64,000 bases of DNA from Pelagibius litoralis (GTDB taxonomy: Bacteria; Pseudomonadota; Alphaproteobacteria; Kiloniellales; Kiloniellaceae): assembly GCF_011683915.1 (NCBI RefSeq), contig NZ_JAAQPH010000006.1:186001-250000 (forward strand). The letters run 5' to 3'. This document shows, piece after piece, positions 1-9,034 of the stretch. A program made the translations under genes and the position numbers. The notes beneath the pieces were generated by a model. It saw nothing but the letters and a program-made list of their open reading frames with translations. It was not told the DNA's origin and did not search any database. Positions within the stretch are counted from its first letter, which is position 1. The number at the start of each line of letters is the position of its first letter.

Positions 1-483
1 CCCTTCGATCAGGTGGTGCGCCGCCCTGACCGTCGCGGCCATGTAGGTCTCCACGGCTGGGCGCAGCTCCGGCACCTCTGCCGGCCAGAGGTTGGCACCG
101 TGCAGCGGCCAGCCGGCTGTCACGCGGGGATGATCGGCGGGCAGTTCGCTGCCGAAGTAAAGCCCCTCCTTGCCGTCGGGCCGGCCGGAGGTGAGTTCCC
201 CGCCCAGTGGAAAGAAGCCGCGCCAGGCGCGCCCGCCCTGGCTCATGGGAATGCGCAGCTTGGTTTCTTCCGGCAGCGCGAAGAAGCGTCGGCTGGCCGC
301 ATCGAGATCCGTCAAGGTCTGGTCGCCAACGCTGTGGCCGGTGACATAGAAGAAGCCGCTGGCCCGACAAGCCGCCTCGATCTCTTTGGCGACGCCCGCC
401 CGGCCCGCCGTGTCCTCACGCCGGAACAGCGGCGCCATATCGATGACGGGCAGAGTGCTGATGGATTTTGCAGTCTGTCGCAT
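1..483 (-). CDS. Isopenicillin-N-synthase-like 2OG-Fe(II) oxygenase, N-terminal part
   Basis: The reverse strand is open from an ATG at 483 to the left edge of the window (161 codons, no stop), so the C-terminal half is missing only because the window ends. The translation begins [20 protein letters not shown] and continues with [17 protein letters not shown] and [11 protein letters not shown]. This is the typical N-terminal (DIOX_N) region of the isopenicillin N synthase family of 2-oxoglutarate/Fe(II) oxygenases. The HxD...H iron ligands would lie beyond the edge, so activity cannot be judged. In bacteria such proteins hydroxylate or oxidise small molecules; the substrate here is unknown. 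The opposite strand is also open over this stretch, but its translation has no recognisable family. Confidence 0.8.
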   Translation of the reverse strand, partial: MRQTAKSISTLPVIDMAPLFRREDTAGRAGVAKEIEAACRASGFFYVTGHSVGDQTLTDLDAASRRFFALPEETKLRIPMSQGGRAWRGFFPLGGELTSGRPDGKEGLYFGSELPADHPRVTAGWPLHGANLWPAEVPELRPAVETYMAATVRAAHHLIEG

Positions 484-639
484 AGCGCCACAGGCTAGCC
501 GATGAGCCTGTTCCTTTGAAAGCGATCCTTTGTTTGAACCTTTTCCGCTCTTCACCGACTCACACTATTAGCGGCGGCCTGTGGGGAGATTTCCACAAGG
601 GCTGTTCCGCCTGATGTCCCAATGACAAAGGAGACAAAT

Positions 640-942
640 ATGTCCGTTTCACGATTGATGCCCAAGTTGGCCCTGATGCTGGCGATCAGCCTGCCCGCCG
701 GCTATGCGATGGCCCACGATTCCGTGGACTGTGAGCTGGATGCGGAATCCTATTGTGATGAAATTCATGGTGGCGATTCGGTTGGCTGGGAACAGTGCGC
801 CGCCTATGCGGTGGATTTCTGCTCGGACCATGTCCACCTGCCGGGCCAAAGCACGCGGCCCGATAAGTTGCAGATCAAGCAGGAGAACGAGAGGGTCAAG
901 GGACTGTTCATGAAGGAGCTCGAGGATTCGCGTCGCAAGTAG
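640..942 (+). CDS. Small secreted protein with four cysteines, unknown function
   Basis: A 100-residue protein with a clear signal peptide: MSVSRLMPK, then a hydrophobic stretch and a likely cleavage after AMA-HDS. The mature part is acidic and has four cysteines within about 30 residues (DCELDAESYC ... EQCAAYAVDFC), which suggests two disulphides in the periplasm. A lysine-rich helical tail follows. I chose the ATG at 640 because AAAGGAGA (627-634) sits at proper spacing and the signal peptide starts there; an ATG at 622 would put that ribosome site inside the gene. I do not recognise a family. Confidence 0.7.
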   Translation: MSVSRLMPKLALMLAISLPAGYAMAHDSVDCELDAESYCDEIHGGDSVGWEQCAAYAVDFCSDHVHLPGQSTRPDKLQIKQENERVKGLFMKELEDSRRK

Positions 943-984
943 CGGCTGTTCCCTGACATCAGCAGCAATGGCGGTGTCCTTCTC

Positions 985-1017
985 GGCGAGCCCCGGCGAT
1001 CTTCGCCGGGGTTCGCC
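985..1017. terminator. Strong hairpin between convergent genes
   Basis: An inverted repeat of about 15 bp with a 3-base loop (arm GGCGAGCCCCGGCGA) lies between the convergent genes ending at 942 and 1025. It has no clear T-tract, so it is best read as a bidirectional terminator or RNA-stabilising hairpin. Confidence 0.55.
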
Positions 1018-1024
1018 ATGAGGC

Positions 1025-2077
1025 TTAGCCGGCGGCGCGACCGCGCCGTCGGCCCTCACGGCGGCGCCTGGCGGGGGCGGCTGGAATCTCCCCCAGGGGT
1101 CCGGCCTGCTGTTGCTCGGCGCCCTTGGAGATTTCGCCCAGTTTGGCGATGACCGTCGCCATCTCCGGCGGCGCAGCCTTCTCATGGGTCTCCAGGGCTG
1201 CGCGCATGGCACGGATATGCTCCGGCGAGGTGCCGCAGCAGCCGCCGATGATGCGCACACCGGCATCGACGGCAAGGCGCGCATAGTCGGCCATCAGCGC
1301 CGGCGTGCCGGTGTACTCGATGGCGCCCTCGACATACTGGGGAATGCCGCAGTTGCTCTTGGCGACCAGCACGTCGGTTTCCGCTTTCGCGTCTTTCAGG
1401 TTCAAGAGAGCGGCCATCAGTTCCGAGGCGCCGGTGCCGCAGTTGCCGCCGAAGGCGAGCGGCCCGGGGGTCAGTTCATGGGCCAGGCTGGCGAACTGCG
1501 CCGGGGTGATCCCCATCATGGTGCGCCCGTTGGTATCGAAGGAGAGGGTGACCACGTAGGGCAGGCCGGCGGCGGTCGCGCCCTGAACCGCGGCCTTCAC
1601 CTCATCGACCGCCGACATGGTTTCGATCCAGGCGACATCGGCGCCGCCAGCGGCAAGACCCTTGGCCTGTTCTTCGAAAGCTGCCGCCCCCGTCTCTATG
1701 GTCATCGGCCCCAGCGGCTCGAAGAGATCGCCGGTCGGACCGATGGAGCCGGCGACGATCACATCATCGCGGCCACTCTCCTTGGCGGCGCGACGGGCCA
1801 GTTCGGCGGCGGCCTTGTTGATCTCGAAGACCTTGTCCTCGGCCCTGTGCAACTTCATCCGGTTGGCGGTGCCGCCGAAGGTGTTGGTCAGAACGATGTC
1901 GGAGCCGGCATCGATGAAGCTGCGGTAATGCCGGACAACATCGTCCGGGCGCTCCAGATTCCAGATCTCCGGCGCGTCGCCATGCTGCAGGCCCATGGCG
2001 AAGAAATTGGTGCCGGTGGCCCCATCGGCCAGCAGCCAGGGGCGGGTCTTCAGAAGTTCAGTCAGGCGGTCAGCCAT
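1025..2077 (-). CDS. Homocysteine S-methyltransferase (betaine-homocysteine methyltransferase-like)
   Basis: A 350-residue (beta/alpha)8 enzyme of the homocysteine S-methyltransferase family. It should move a methyl group from a donor such as glycine betaine to homocysteine, giving methionine and dimethylglycine. The zinc-binding cysteines are all present: Cys213 in GGNCGTG and Cys280-Cys281 in GGCCGTS. The N-terminal motif LLADGATGTNFF is typical of the family. The arginine-rich C-terminal tail (RRRREGRRRGR) is not part of the fold. I start at 2077 (MADRLTELL) rather than at a frame opening upstream, because the longer version reads through an intergenic repeat. The next gene upstream on the same strand is a dimethylglycine/sarcosine-dehydrogenase-like flavoprotein, which would use the dimethylglycine product. 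The methyl donor is inferred from context. Confidence 0.85.
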   Translation of the reverse strand: MADRLTELLKTRPWLLADGATGTNFFAMGLQHGDAPEIWNLERPDDVVRHYRSFIDAGSDIVLTNTFGGTANRMKLHRAEDKVFEINKAAAELARRAAKESGRDDVIVAGSIGPTGDLFEPLGPMTIETGAAAFEEQAKGLAAGGADVAWIETMSAVDEVKAAVQGATAAGLPYVVTLSFDTNGRTMMGITPAQFASLAHELTPGPLAFGGNCGTGASELMAALLNLKDAKAETDVLVAKSNCGIPQYVEGAIEYTGTPALMADYARLAVDAGVRIIGGCCGTSPEHIRAMRAALETHEKAAPPEMATVIAKLGEISKGAEQQQAGPLGEIPAAPARRRREGRRRGRAAG

Positions 2078-2185
2078 ATCAGCGTAAAAGTCCTTTGGAT
2101 AATCGCGTGTTTCCCTACGGGAACCGCGGAAAGCGGGACGATAAGGTTTCTCATGAAAGAGGGCAAGAATAGCACCGCAGCCGTT

Positions 2186-2316
2186 AAAAAAAGCCCCCTC
2201 ACCCTCCCGCTTCGCGGGGCCCTCCCTCTCCCGCGAGGAGAGAGGGTCTATGCGGCAGTCTCGCAACATCTCCCTCTCCCCTCGTGGGAGAGGGTCGGGG
2301 TGAGGGGGCTTTTTTG
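2186..2316. repeat. Palindromic intergenic repeat, family A copy 1
   Basis: A GC-rich element whose ends pair (GCCCCCTCACC with GGTGAGGGGGC) and are flanked by an A-run on the left and a T-run on the right. It can therefore act as a Rho-independent terminator on either strand. Inner arms (CCCTCTCCC and GGGAGAGGG) form further hairpins. A related copy lies at 53691-53838. It sits downstream of the flavoprotein gene ending at 2358. Confidence 0.8.
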
Positions 2317-2357
2317 GTTTAAGCCCACAACCGCACGTTCTCCGGGTCGTCAGCGTT

Positions 2358-4925
2358 TTACGACCTCATCCGCTCATTGGTCGGGTCGTAGAGCCCCTTC
2401 ATGCCAACGGCTTCGACCTGGACGGGGAACTTCTGGTTGAAGTACTCGATCTCGAGCCGGCGGCCCGCCTCGCAGTAGTCCTGCGGCAGGTAGCCGAGCG
2501 CGATGTTCTTTCCGATCGACGGACCGTAGGCCAGGCTGGTCGTGTAGGAGCGCCGGCCGAGCGAGTCGATCAGCACGTCGCCGGTCTTAGGATTGACGAT
2601 CGGGCAGTTGCCCATCGGGAAGCGCGCCACGCCGTCCTTGTCGTTATTGTCCGTTACCGTGAGCGTGCAGAGCATCGCCGGCTGCTGCGCGCGCTCGCGC
2701 TGCTTGAGATAGACGGCCTTGCCGTGGAAATCGGCGGCCTTGACCTTCGGACGGGCGAGACCGGCCTCGACCAGATTGTACTCGGTCAGAAGGTCTGCGT
2801 TCTGAAGGCGCAGGCTCTTCTCCAGCCGGCGGCTGTTGGCGTAGGTCTCGATCCCGATCGGGGCGATGCCGACCTCGCGGAACATGTCCCACAGCGCCAG
2901 GCCGTAGCTGAGCGGGAAGTGGAGTTCCCAGCCCTGCTCACCGACATAAGAGATGCGGAAACCCTTCACCGGCACGCCGCGCAGGGTGAAGTCCCGGCTG
3001 GCCGCGAAGGGGAAGTTCTCCGGATCGAGCCCGGCCGGATTGTCGGCCAGTTTCTTCAGGCTCTCGCGGGCGTTCGGCCCCCAGACTCCGATGCAGCCAT
3101 AATGATCGGTCCGGTCCTCGACGAAGACCGACCATTCCTTGTCCTGTGTCATGCGGCGCAGGTAGGTGGCATCCCGGTTGCCGGCATCGCCGCCGTCGAT
3201 GACCCGGAAGCGGTCCTCGGCCAGACGCAGGACGGTCAGGTCCGCCCGCACGCCGCCGGCGGCGTCGAGGAAGTTGGTGTAGACGCCCTTGCCGAGCGGC
3301 GTGTCGCCCGCGACCTTCGAGGAGGAGACGTACTCCATCAGCCGTTCCGCGTCGCGGCCCGAGACGTCGTAGATCGCGAAGTGGGACAGGTTGACCATGC
3401 CGACGTTCTCGGAGAGCTCCAGATGCTCGGCGTTGGAAACCCGCCAGAAGTGGCGGTTGTCCCACTCGTTCAGGCGCTCCGGCACGCGCTCGGCGTATTT
3501 GGCCAGCAGCGTCTCCTCGTTGGAGGCGTAGCCGTGCGCCCGTTCCCAGCCGGCGATCTCCATGAAATGGCCGCCCAGCTCCTTCTCCCGCAGATAGAAG
3601 GGGCTGCATCGCAGGTTCCGGCCTTTGGAGTAGGGTTCGCGATTGTGTACCGGCGGATTGTAGATCTTGAACGCCGTCTCATAGCAGCGGTCGTGGATAT
3701 AGCGTTCCGTCTTCTGAATCGGATAGTAGCGGGCGTAGTCGATGCTGTGATGGTCGAACTCGGTCCGGCCGTCGGTCATCCAGTCCGCGATGAGCTTGCC
3801 CGTGCCCGGGCCGTCCTTGATCCAGACGGACACGCCGTACCACAGGCCGCGCACGTCAGGCGATTCGCCGATGGAGGGCCCGCCGTCGCCGGTCACCTGA
3901 AGCAGCCCGTTGAAGGAATACTTCTCGTTGTAGCCGAGTTCCCCGAGGATCGGGGTCAGCTCCATCGCGCGCTCCAGGGGTTCGATAACCTGCTCCATCT
4001 CCAGGTCGCGCTGGGAGGGTGAGAGGCGGGCCTCCTCCTTCTCCAGCAGGTCACGCGGATGGACGAGGCGGGGCTCCTTCTCTTCGTAATAGCCCCATTC
4101 GATCTGTCCGCCCTCGCTCGTCTTCGGATCGCCGGTGTCGCGCAGGTAGGCGGAGTTGCCCTGGTCGCGCAGCAGGGGATAACCGATCTCCTTGCCGGTG
4201 CCCGCGAATTCCGTGTAGGGCCCGAAGAAGGTCAGCGGATGGTCGACCGGCATAACCGGCAGGTCCTCGCCCGCCATCTCCGCGATCAGGCGACCCCAGA
4301 GGCCGGCGCAAACGACGACGGTGGGCGCCTCGATATAGCCGCGCGTGGTGTGGACGCCCTTGATGTGGCCGTTCTCGATATCGAGACCGGTACAGGCTGT
4401 ATTGGCCATCGTCTTCAGCTTGCCGGTTTCCTCTGCGTCGCGGATCATCTCCCCGGCGACGACCTGGGAGCGCGGGATCACCAGACCCGCATCCGGATCC
4501 CAAAGCGCACCCTGGATGACGTCTTCATCGACCAGCGGCATCAGCTCCTTCACCTTCTTGGGCGTGATCATTTCGACCCGGTTGCCGAAGGCGCGGCCGG
4601 AGCTGACCCGGCGTTCGAGTTCGCGCATCCGTTCGTCGTCGCCCTTGCGGGCAACCTCAATGCCGCCGATGCGCGCGTAGCGGCCGCGCTTTTCGAAGAA
4701 GTCGATGCTGTACTTGGTCGTGAAGATCGTTATCTGGTCGTGCATCGTGTTGAAACAGAAGTCCGACGCATGGCCGGTCGAGCCGATGTCGGTCGGGATG
4801 CCCGATTTGTCGATCCCGATGATGTTGTCCCAGCCCCGCTCGATCAGGTGATGGGCAACGGAGGCCCCGACGATGCCGCCCTGTCCGATGATCACGACGT
4901 TCGCGCTCTTGTGGAACTGCGCCAT
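2358..4925 (-). CDS. Dimethylglycine/sarcosine dehydrogenase-like FAD protein with GcvT domain
   Basis: An 855-residue two-part enzyme. Residues about 8-390 form a DAO-type FAD oxidoreductase with the dinucleotide motif VIIGQGGIVG (11-20). The motif GSTGHAS places His52 where DMGDH and sarcosine dehydrogenase attach FAD covalently. Residues about 430-855 form a GcvT-like aminomethyltransferase domain that binds tetrahydrofolate (YVGEQGWELHFP is typical). The family oxidises N-methyl groups of dimethylglycine, sarcosine or related amines and captures the one-carbon unit as methylene-H4folate. Tryptophan is usual before the flavin-linked histidine in DMGDH but glycine is found here, so the exact substrate is open. 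The gene is divergent from an MttB homologue, and a homocysteine methyltransferase lies downstream. Both fit stepwise demethylation of betaine-type compounds. Confidence 0.88.
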   Translation of the reverse strand: MAQFHKSANVVIIGQGGIVGASVAHHLIERGWDNIIGIDKSGIPTDIGSTGHASDFCFNTMHDQITIFTTKYSIDFFEKRGRYARIGGIEVARKGDDERMRELERRVSSGRAFGNRVEMITPKKVKELMPLVDEDVIQGALWDPDAGLVIPRSQVVAGEMIRDAEETGKLKTMANTACTGLDIENGHIKGVHTTRGYIEAPTVVVCAGLWGRLIAEMAGEDLPVMPVDHPLTFFGPYTEFAGTGKEIGYPLLRDQGNSAYLRDTGDPKTSEGGQIEWGYYEEKEPRLVHPRDLLEKEEARLSPSQRDLEMEQVIEPLERAMELTPILGELGYNEKYSFNGLLQVTGDGGPSIGESPDVRGLWYGVSVWIKDGPGTGKLIADWMTDGRTEFDHHSIDYARYYPIQKTERYIHDRCYETAFKIYNPPVHNREPYSKGRNLRCSPFYLREKELGGHFMEIAGWERAHGYASNEETLLAKYAERVPERLNEWDNRHFWRVSNAEHLELSENVGMVNLSHFAIYDVSGRDAERLMEYVSSSKVAGDTPLGKGVYTNFLDAAGGVRADLTVLRLAEDRFRVIDGGDAGNRDATYLRRMTQDKEWSVFVEDRTDHYGCIGVWGPNARESLKKLADNPAGLDPENFPFAASRDFTLRGVPVKGFRISYVGEQGWELHFPLSYGLALWDMFREVGIAPIGIETYANSRRLEKSLRLQNADLLTEYNLVEAGLARPKVKAADFHGKAVYLKQRERAQQPAMLCTLTVTDNNDKDGVARFPMGNCPIVNPKTGDVLIDSLGRRSYTTSLAYGPSIGKNIALGYLPQDYCEAGRRLEIEYFNQKFPVQVEAVGMKGLYDPTNERMRS

Positions 4926-5308
4926 TAATACCGTCTCCGTCTAAGAACGTTGCGTCACCTGACCGGCAATCCTGTACTGCCCGCCGCCGCCCCCGGGCCC
5001 GCCTGCGGGCCGGCCTCGCTCATGCCTTATCCCGGGACGGAGGGCCGTCCCGGCAAGGTGCCCATTGTTTCCCGAAGCGGCGGCGCGCGCACCCCGTTCC
5101 GGCGACCGCATTTGTCGTATCCCCGACATAGCCGGCAAGGGGGCGGCCCCTTCGGGCCGGGTCCTGGAACTTTCAGGAATTCCGCGGTTTTCAGCCTGCG
5201 ATCCAGGGGGCTGCTTGGCGCGTTTCCACCCGACACGGTCGCGCTTGCGACAGAGCGCCGAAAGCCGTGGTGCCGATAATCCGGTTCTTCCTTTTCGAGG
5301 ATCGGGAT
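4926..5308. other. Divergent intergenic region, probable promoters
   Basis: 383 bases between the divergent flavoprotein and MttB-like genes. It must hold both promoters. The only structured element I see is a small dyad, TGTCG-N6-CGACA, at 5113-5128. I find no convincing ORF or riboswitch. Confidence 0.4.
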
Positions 5309-6889
5309 ATGGCGCGAATAGCGGAAATTGACGGGACCCAGCCGGTACGGGGCGAGGGGCGGCGCGGCCGGCGCAGCGGCGGCGGGGCCGATGCCCGGCG
5401 CGCCCTGCGCAGCAGTGGCACGGTCGCCAAGAAGCGCTTCATCGAGCGTCAGATACCGCCTTACGAGATCCTCTCCGAAGAGAACCTGGCCCTGATCGAG
5501 GAGAACGCCGAAACGGTGCTGAACGAGATCGGCATCGAGTTCCGCGATGACCCGGAGGCGCTGGCGATGTGGAAAGACGCCGGTGCCGATGTGCAGGGCG
5601 AACGGGTGCGTTTTCCGCGCGGGCTCTGCCGCAAGCTCTGCGAGACCATTCCTTCCAGCTTCACTCAGCATGCCCGCAATCCGGAACGCTCGGTGGAGGT
5701 CGGCGGCAACAACACGGTTTTCGCCCCGGTCTACGGCCCGCCCTTCGTGCGCGACCTGGAGGGTGGGCGCCGCTATGCGACCATCCAGGATTTTCAGAAC
5801 TTCGTGAAGCTGGCCTATATGTCGCCGTCGGTGCATCACTCCGGCGGTACGGTCTGCGAGCCGGTCGACGTGCCGGTGAACAAGCGCCACCTCGATATGG
5901 TCTACGCCCACCTGCGCTATTCCGACATGCCCTTCATGGGTTCGGTCACGGCGCCGGAGCGCGCCGAGGACTCGGTGGCCATGGCGAAGCTCGTGTTTGG
6001 CGACGATTTTGTCGAGAACAACACGGTGATGATCAATCTGATCAACGCCAACTCTCCCATGACCTTCGACGGCACCATGCTGGGGGCGCTGAAGGTCTAT
6101 GCCCGGCACAATCAGGCCTGCATCGTCACCCCCTTTATCCTGTCGGGCGCCATGGCGCCGGTGACGCCGGTCGGGGTGATGACCCAGACCCTGGCGGAGG
6201 CGCTGGCGGGCCTCGCCTTTACGCAGCTCGTGCGGCCCGGTGCGCCGGCGGTGCTGGGCAGCTTCGCCTCTTCGATCTCCATGCAGTCCGGTGCGCCGAC
6301 CTTCGGTACGCCGGAGCCGGCGCTGGTGCTTTACGGCATGGCGGCCCTGGCGCGCCGCCTCGGCGTGCCCTTCCGCTCAGGCGGGTCGCTCTGCGGCTCC
6401 AAGCTGCCGGACGCCCAGGCGGCCCATGAAAGCACCCAGACCCTGATGCCGACGGTCCTCGGCGGGGTGAACTTCGTGCTCCACGCTGCCGGTTGGCTGG
6501 AGGGCGGTCTGGTGTCGTCCTATGAGAAGTTCATCATCGATGCGGACCAATTGGGCATGATGCAGACCTTCGCCGGCGGCTATGACCTGAGCGAGAACGG
6601 TCAGGCCATGGATGCCATCCGCGAGGTCGGGCCGGGCAGCCACTTCCTGGGCTGCGCCCACACCCGCGCCAACTTCGAGACCGCCTTTTACCGCTCGAAC
6701 ATCGCCGACAACAATTCCTTCGAGCAGTGGGAGGCCGATGGCGCCCTCGACGCCTTCCAGCGCGCCAACGGCATCTATAAGAAGATGCTGGCGGACTACG
6801 AAGCCCCGGCCCTGGCGCCCTCCATCGACGAGGCCCTGAAGGCCTTCATCGCCGAGCGCAAGGCCTCGGAGCCCGACGCCTTTTCCTGA
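5309..6889 (+). CDS. MttB-superfamily methyltransferase, paralogue 1 (non-pyrrolysine)
   Basis: A 526-residue member of the trimethylamine methyltransferase superfamily (COG5598). These TIM-barrel proteins move a methyl group from a quaternary or tertiary amine to a corrinoid protein. Family signs include the N-terminal block LALIEENAETVLNEIGIEF and later SGAPTFGTPEPALVLYG, HAAGWLEGGLV and IREVGPGSHFLG. There is no in-frame amber codon, so this is a pyrrolysine-free member, like the glycine betaine enzyme MtgB and the proline betaine enzyme MtpB. The start at 5309 has GAGG eight bases upstream; the 40 residues after it are basic, glycine-rich and probably disordered. Its likely partner is the corrinoid protein at 26475-27179. 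The divergent DMGDH-like gene suggests glycine betaine or a similar substrate, but the sequence alone does not prove this. Confidence 0.9.
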   Translation: MARIAEIDGTQPVRGEGRRGRRSGGGADARRALRSSGTVAKKRFIERQIPPYEILSEENLALIEENAETVLNEIGIEFRDDPEALAMWKDAGADVQGERVRFPRGLCRKLCETIPSSFTQHARNPERSVEVGGNNTVFAPVYGPPFVRDLEGGRRYATIQDFQNFVKLAYMSPSVHHSGGTVCEPVDVPVNKRHLDMVYAHLRYSDMPFMGSVTAPERAEDSVAMAKLVFGDDFVENNTVMINLINANSPMTFDGTMLGALKVYARHNQACIVTPFILSGAMAPVTPVGVMTQTLAEALAGLAFTQLVRPGAPAVLGSFASSISMQSGAPTFGTPEPALVLYGMAALARRLGVPFRSGGSLCGSKLPDAQAAHESTQTLMPTVLGGVNFVLHAAGWLEGGLVSSYEKFIIDADQLGMMQTFAGGYDLSENGQAMDAIREVGPGSHFLGCAHTRANFETAFYRSNIADNNSFEQWEADGALDAFQRANGIYKKMLADYEAPALAPSIDEALKAFIAERKASEPDAFS

Positions 6890-7223
6890 CCCGCGTCCAC
6901 AGAACCGACCTGTAACAACCTTGTTGTACTGCCGGCGGCTGTCCATCGGTCCGGCAAGGGCTGAAGGCCCGCTGCAGCGATTCCAGAAGTCTGCGACTTC
7001 CGCCCATGAGGCGGCTTGCCCGCTTCCCGCCTTTATCCCCCTCACGGGGTGACTTGGTTCGCCCGCCGGATCAGGCCTGCCTGGCGGCATGAGTAAAACT
7101 GGTCGGCCACGGCGATACGCACGCGCAAAGCCTTGTGAAATAGGCCAGGAAATGGGAAAGACGACGGTATGGAGTCAGGCGGGGCAAGCCGGGGTAAAAG
7201 CGAAAGCTAACCAGGGAGTTTTT
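6890..7223 (+). other. Intergenic stretch without a clear gene
   Basis: About 330 bases between the MttB-like gene and the P-loop protein. It contains a short dyad (ACAAC-CTT-GTTGT near 6915-6927) and a CCGCC/GGCGG pair near 7060-7085. The downstream frame stays open back to an ATG at 7089, but the later GTG start is better supported. Base composition becomes more AT-rich towards the right. Confidence 0.35.
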
Positions 7224-8057
7224 GTGAGACAGGGCTCGACATCTCCTTCGATTTATTGGGTCGTGGGCAGCGGGACGAACATCGGTAAGACCACTATCGC
7301 CACGGCTCTTATCAGGGCCCTGAACGGGAATGGAGAGAGGGCTGTCGGGTTCAAGCCCTATGCCTCATCCCGACTATACGACCTGATTGATTTTATGATT
7401 GAGGTGTATCCGAGGTCGCAGTGCAAGCTGTTTGGCAAGGACGCATGGAGGTTGAGTACTGCGTCGCCGTTGACGGGAGCAGACCTGGTAGATTTAGTTG
7501 TTCCGACCCAACTCTTAAGCCATCCGACCTGGCGAAGCATCTTGTTGATGAGGACCGGAACGACTCAACTGAATAACGTCGAATTCTTTTGCAGCGAATA
7601 TGGCGCTAAGCTGAAGGAGCGTTCTGACTTACGGCATATAATCGGCAGGACCGGTCTCCCGTTTGACAGTTCAGTTCTCAAAGCGGATATCGACATTACC
7701 TATGCGCCTTGCGTGTCACCTGAAAAGCAAAGGGATGCGTTCAACGCATTGTTGGACATCGGCGTCGATGCGGTGGTTTGCGAGGGGGCCGGCGAATGGC
7801 TTCCCATCTGGCAGGATTGCCCGGTCGTCAACCACGTGATCTTTGTGACGGGCGGTGTGGTGAATCTGTTTCCGAATTTGGATGTCGGTTTTTCGTTTAA
7901 CCCAACGGCCCCAGCCCGGCATGTCGGGGAACTGGCGGAAGTCCTTAAGAACCCGGCTTTACGACGGTTTTCGAGCCCTCTCTATCTGGTTGAAGAGGAG
8001 CGCCGAGAACGCATGGCTCAGCGGATCGTGCAAGAACTCGTCGCCAAGGTTCAGTAA
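7224..8057 (+). CDS. BioD/CobB-like P-loop ATPase, lower GC than neighbours
   Basis: A 277-residue P-loop protein related to dethiobiotin synthetase-type enzymes. It shows the Walker A variant GSGTNIGKTT (about residues 15-24), followed by RAVGFKPYA as in BioD, and VDAVVCEGAGEWLP, resembling the BioD/CobQ 'EGAGG' region. BioD carboxylates diaminopelargonate, but the middle of this protein diverges and no biotin genes are nearby, so the substrate is unknown. I use the GTG at 7224 because AGGGAG lies five bases upstream and it puts the P-loop at the usual distance from the N-terminus. An ATG at 7089 or 7152 would add a basic tail. Codon use is visibly more AT-rich than the flanking genes, suggesting horizontal acquisition. 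Confidence 0.65.
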   Translation: MRQGSTSPSIYWVVGSGTNIGKTTIATALIRALNGNGERAVGFKPYASSRLYDLIDFMIEVYPRSQCKLFGKDAWRLSTASPLTGADLVDLVVPTQLLSHPTWRSILLMRTGTTQLNNVEFFCSEYGAKLKERSDLRHIIGRTGLPFDSSVLKADIDITYAPCVSPEKQRDAFNALLDIGVDAVVCEGAGEWLPIWQDCPVVNHVIFVTGGVVNLFPNLDVGFSFNPTAPARHVGELAEVLKNPALRRFSSPLYLVEEERRERMAQRIVQELVAKVQ

Positions 8058-8219
8058 CCGTATTGTCGCGGTAGCGAATCCAAACCGCAAAAAAAGCCAA
8101 CGTTTTCATAAGGGTGAATGTCGGCTAAGTTCCGTTCCACGAGTCTACAGAGTGGCGCGGTTCTCTGCGTGCCACTTTTCCTTTGCTGACGGCTTTCACG
8201 TAGAGAGGAAGATACCCAG

Positions 8220-8624
8220 TTGGATAAGATCGAGCTTGGAATGACCGGCCATGCGGAAATGGTTGTGGGAACGAACGATACCGCGCCGCGCATCGGCTCC
8301 GGCCATATCGCCGTGCTTGGAACACCCAGGATGATCAATCTTATCGAGGAAGCCGCCCTGGCTGCCGTCGAGCAGCTTTTGCCGGAGGGCAAGCAGTCGC
8401 TCGGCACGCACCTCGACGTCTCCCACCTTGCTGCGACCCCAGTGGGTATGACGGTGAAGGCGGAGGCGGAATTGATCTCGGTGGACGGACGCAAGCTGTT
8501 GTTTGCCGTCCGTGCCCACGACGAGATGGACCTGATCGGTGAGGGCCGGCATGAACGCGTGGTCGTCACCGCCGCGTCCTTTCAGGCCCGCATCGACGAA
8601 AAGGGGAAGTCGCTCAGACGCTGA
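8220..8624 (+). CDS. FlK-type acyl-CoA thioesterase (hotdog fold)
   Basis: A 134-residue hotdog thioesterase of the family whose best-known member is the fluoroacetyl-CoA thioesterase FlK. The three FlK catalytic positions appear conserved: Thr35 in LGTPRM, a glutamate in LIEEAA (43-44) and His69 in DVSHLAATP. The ending GEGRHERVVV is also typical. The start is a TTG at 8220 with AGGAAG upstream. Homology supports this start because the family begins about seven residues before the conserved Gly-x-x-Gly. Most bacterial homologues are general thioesterases, so fluoroacetyl-CoA should not be assumed. It stands alone, convergent to the next gene. Confidence 0.8.
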   Translation: MDKIELGMTGHAEMVVGTNDTAPRIGSGHIAVLGTPRMINLIEEAALAAVEQLLPEGKQSLGTHLDVSHLAATPVGMTVKAEAELISVDGRKLLFAVRAHDEMDLIGEGRHERVVVTAASFQARIDEKGKSLRR

Positions 8625-8647
8625 CCATCTGATCTCACTCTCTTGCT

Positions 8648-9034
8648 TTAAAAGCTCATCTGCCTGCCGTCGGTCATGGTGAAGGGCGAGCGGTAGTCGT
8701 CGCCCGGCGTCACCCAGTAGTAGGTGGTGCCGTCGGTTTCCACGTCATAGCAGGCCCAGCCGCCGCGCTGCCACCAGGAACAGTACTGGTCCTTGGCCTC
8801 GTCCACCTTCCACTTGCCTTCGTCGGGCACGCCGCCTTCGGGAAGATAGACCGTGGCGCCGGAGGTTTCGAAGTACTGCCGGGTGTCGGTGCCGCGCCAG
8901 TTGCCCAGGGCGGTGCGTCCGTCGAGCAGTTGCTGGATTTGCCCGGCGGTGAGTTTGTCATCGGCCAAAACATCCGCGGATTGCAGGCACAGCGCCGCGA
9001 GGCTGACGGCCAGTGCGAAGAAGTGTCTGCGCAT
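8648..9034 (-). CDS. Small secreted DUF995-like protein
   Basis: A 128-residue exported protein with a signal peptide (MRRHFFALAVSLAAL, cleavage near VLA-DDK). The mature domain begins TAGQIQQLLDGRTALGNW and continues with Gly/Trp-rich beta strands (QYCSWWQRGGWACYDV), in the style of DUF995 and related periplasmic domains. Two cysteines eight residues apart may form a disulphide. No function is known. It is convergent with the thioesterase gene and divergent from the aco operon. Confidence 0.7.
   Translation of the reverse strand: MRRHFFALAVSLAALCLQSADVLADDKLTAGQIQQLLDGRTALGNWRGTDTRQYFETSGATVYLPEGGVPDEGKWKVDEAKDQYCSWWQRGGWACYDVETDGTTYYWVTPGDDYRSPFTMTDGRQMSF

Noticed and set aside
1112-2440. 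Plus-strand frame opposite the homocysteine methyltransferase
   Set aside because: It runs through the intergenic repeat and lacks any recognisable domain; the minus-strand enzyme has intact zinc cysteines.
2724-4022. Plus-strand frame opposite the DMGDH-like gene
   Set aside because: Shadow of the conserved flavoprotein; no start signal or domain.
6890-7223. Cobalamin or glycine riboswitch near the corrinoid and MttB genes
   Set aside because: I looked for B12-box and glycine aptamer motifs here and at 27180-27556 and 58631-59006 and saw none.
7224-8057. Genuine biotin gene bioD
   Set aside because: The P-loop region fits, but the central substrate region diverges and no other biotin genes lie nearby.
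8220-8624. Fluoroacetyl-CoA detoxification
   Set aside because: The catalytic residues match FlK, but this family is widespread and no fluorometabolite genes are near.
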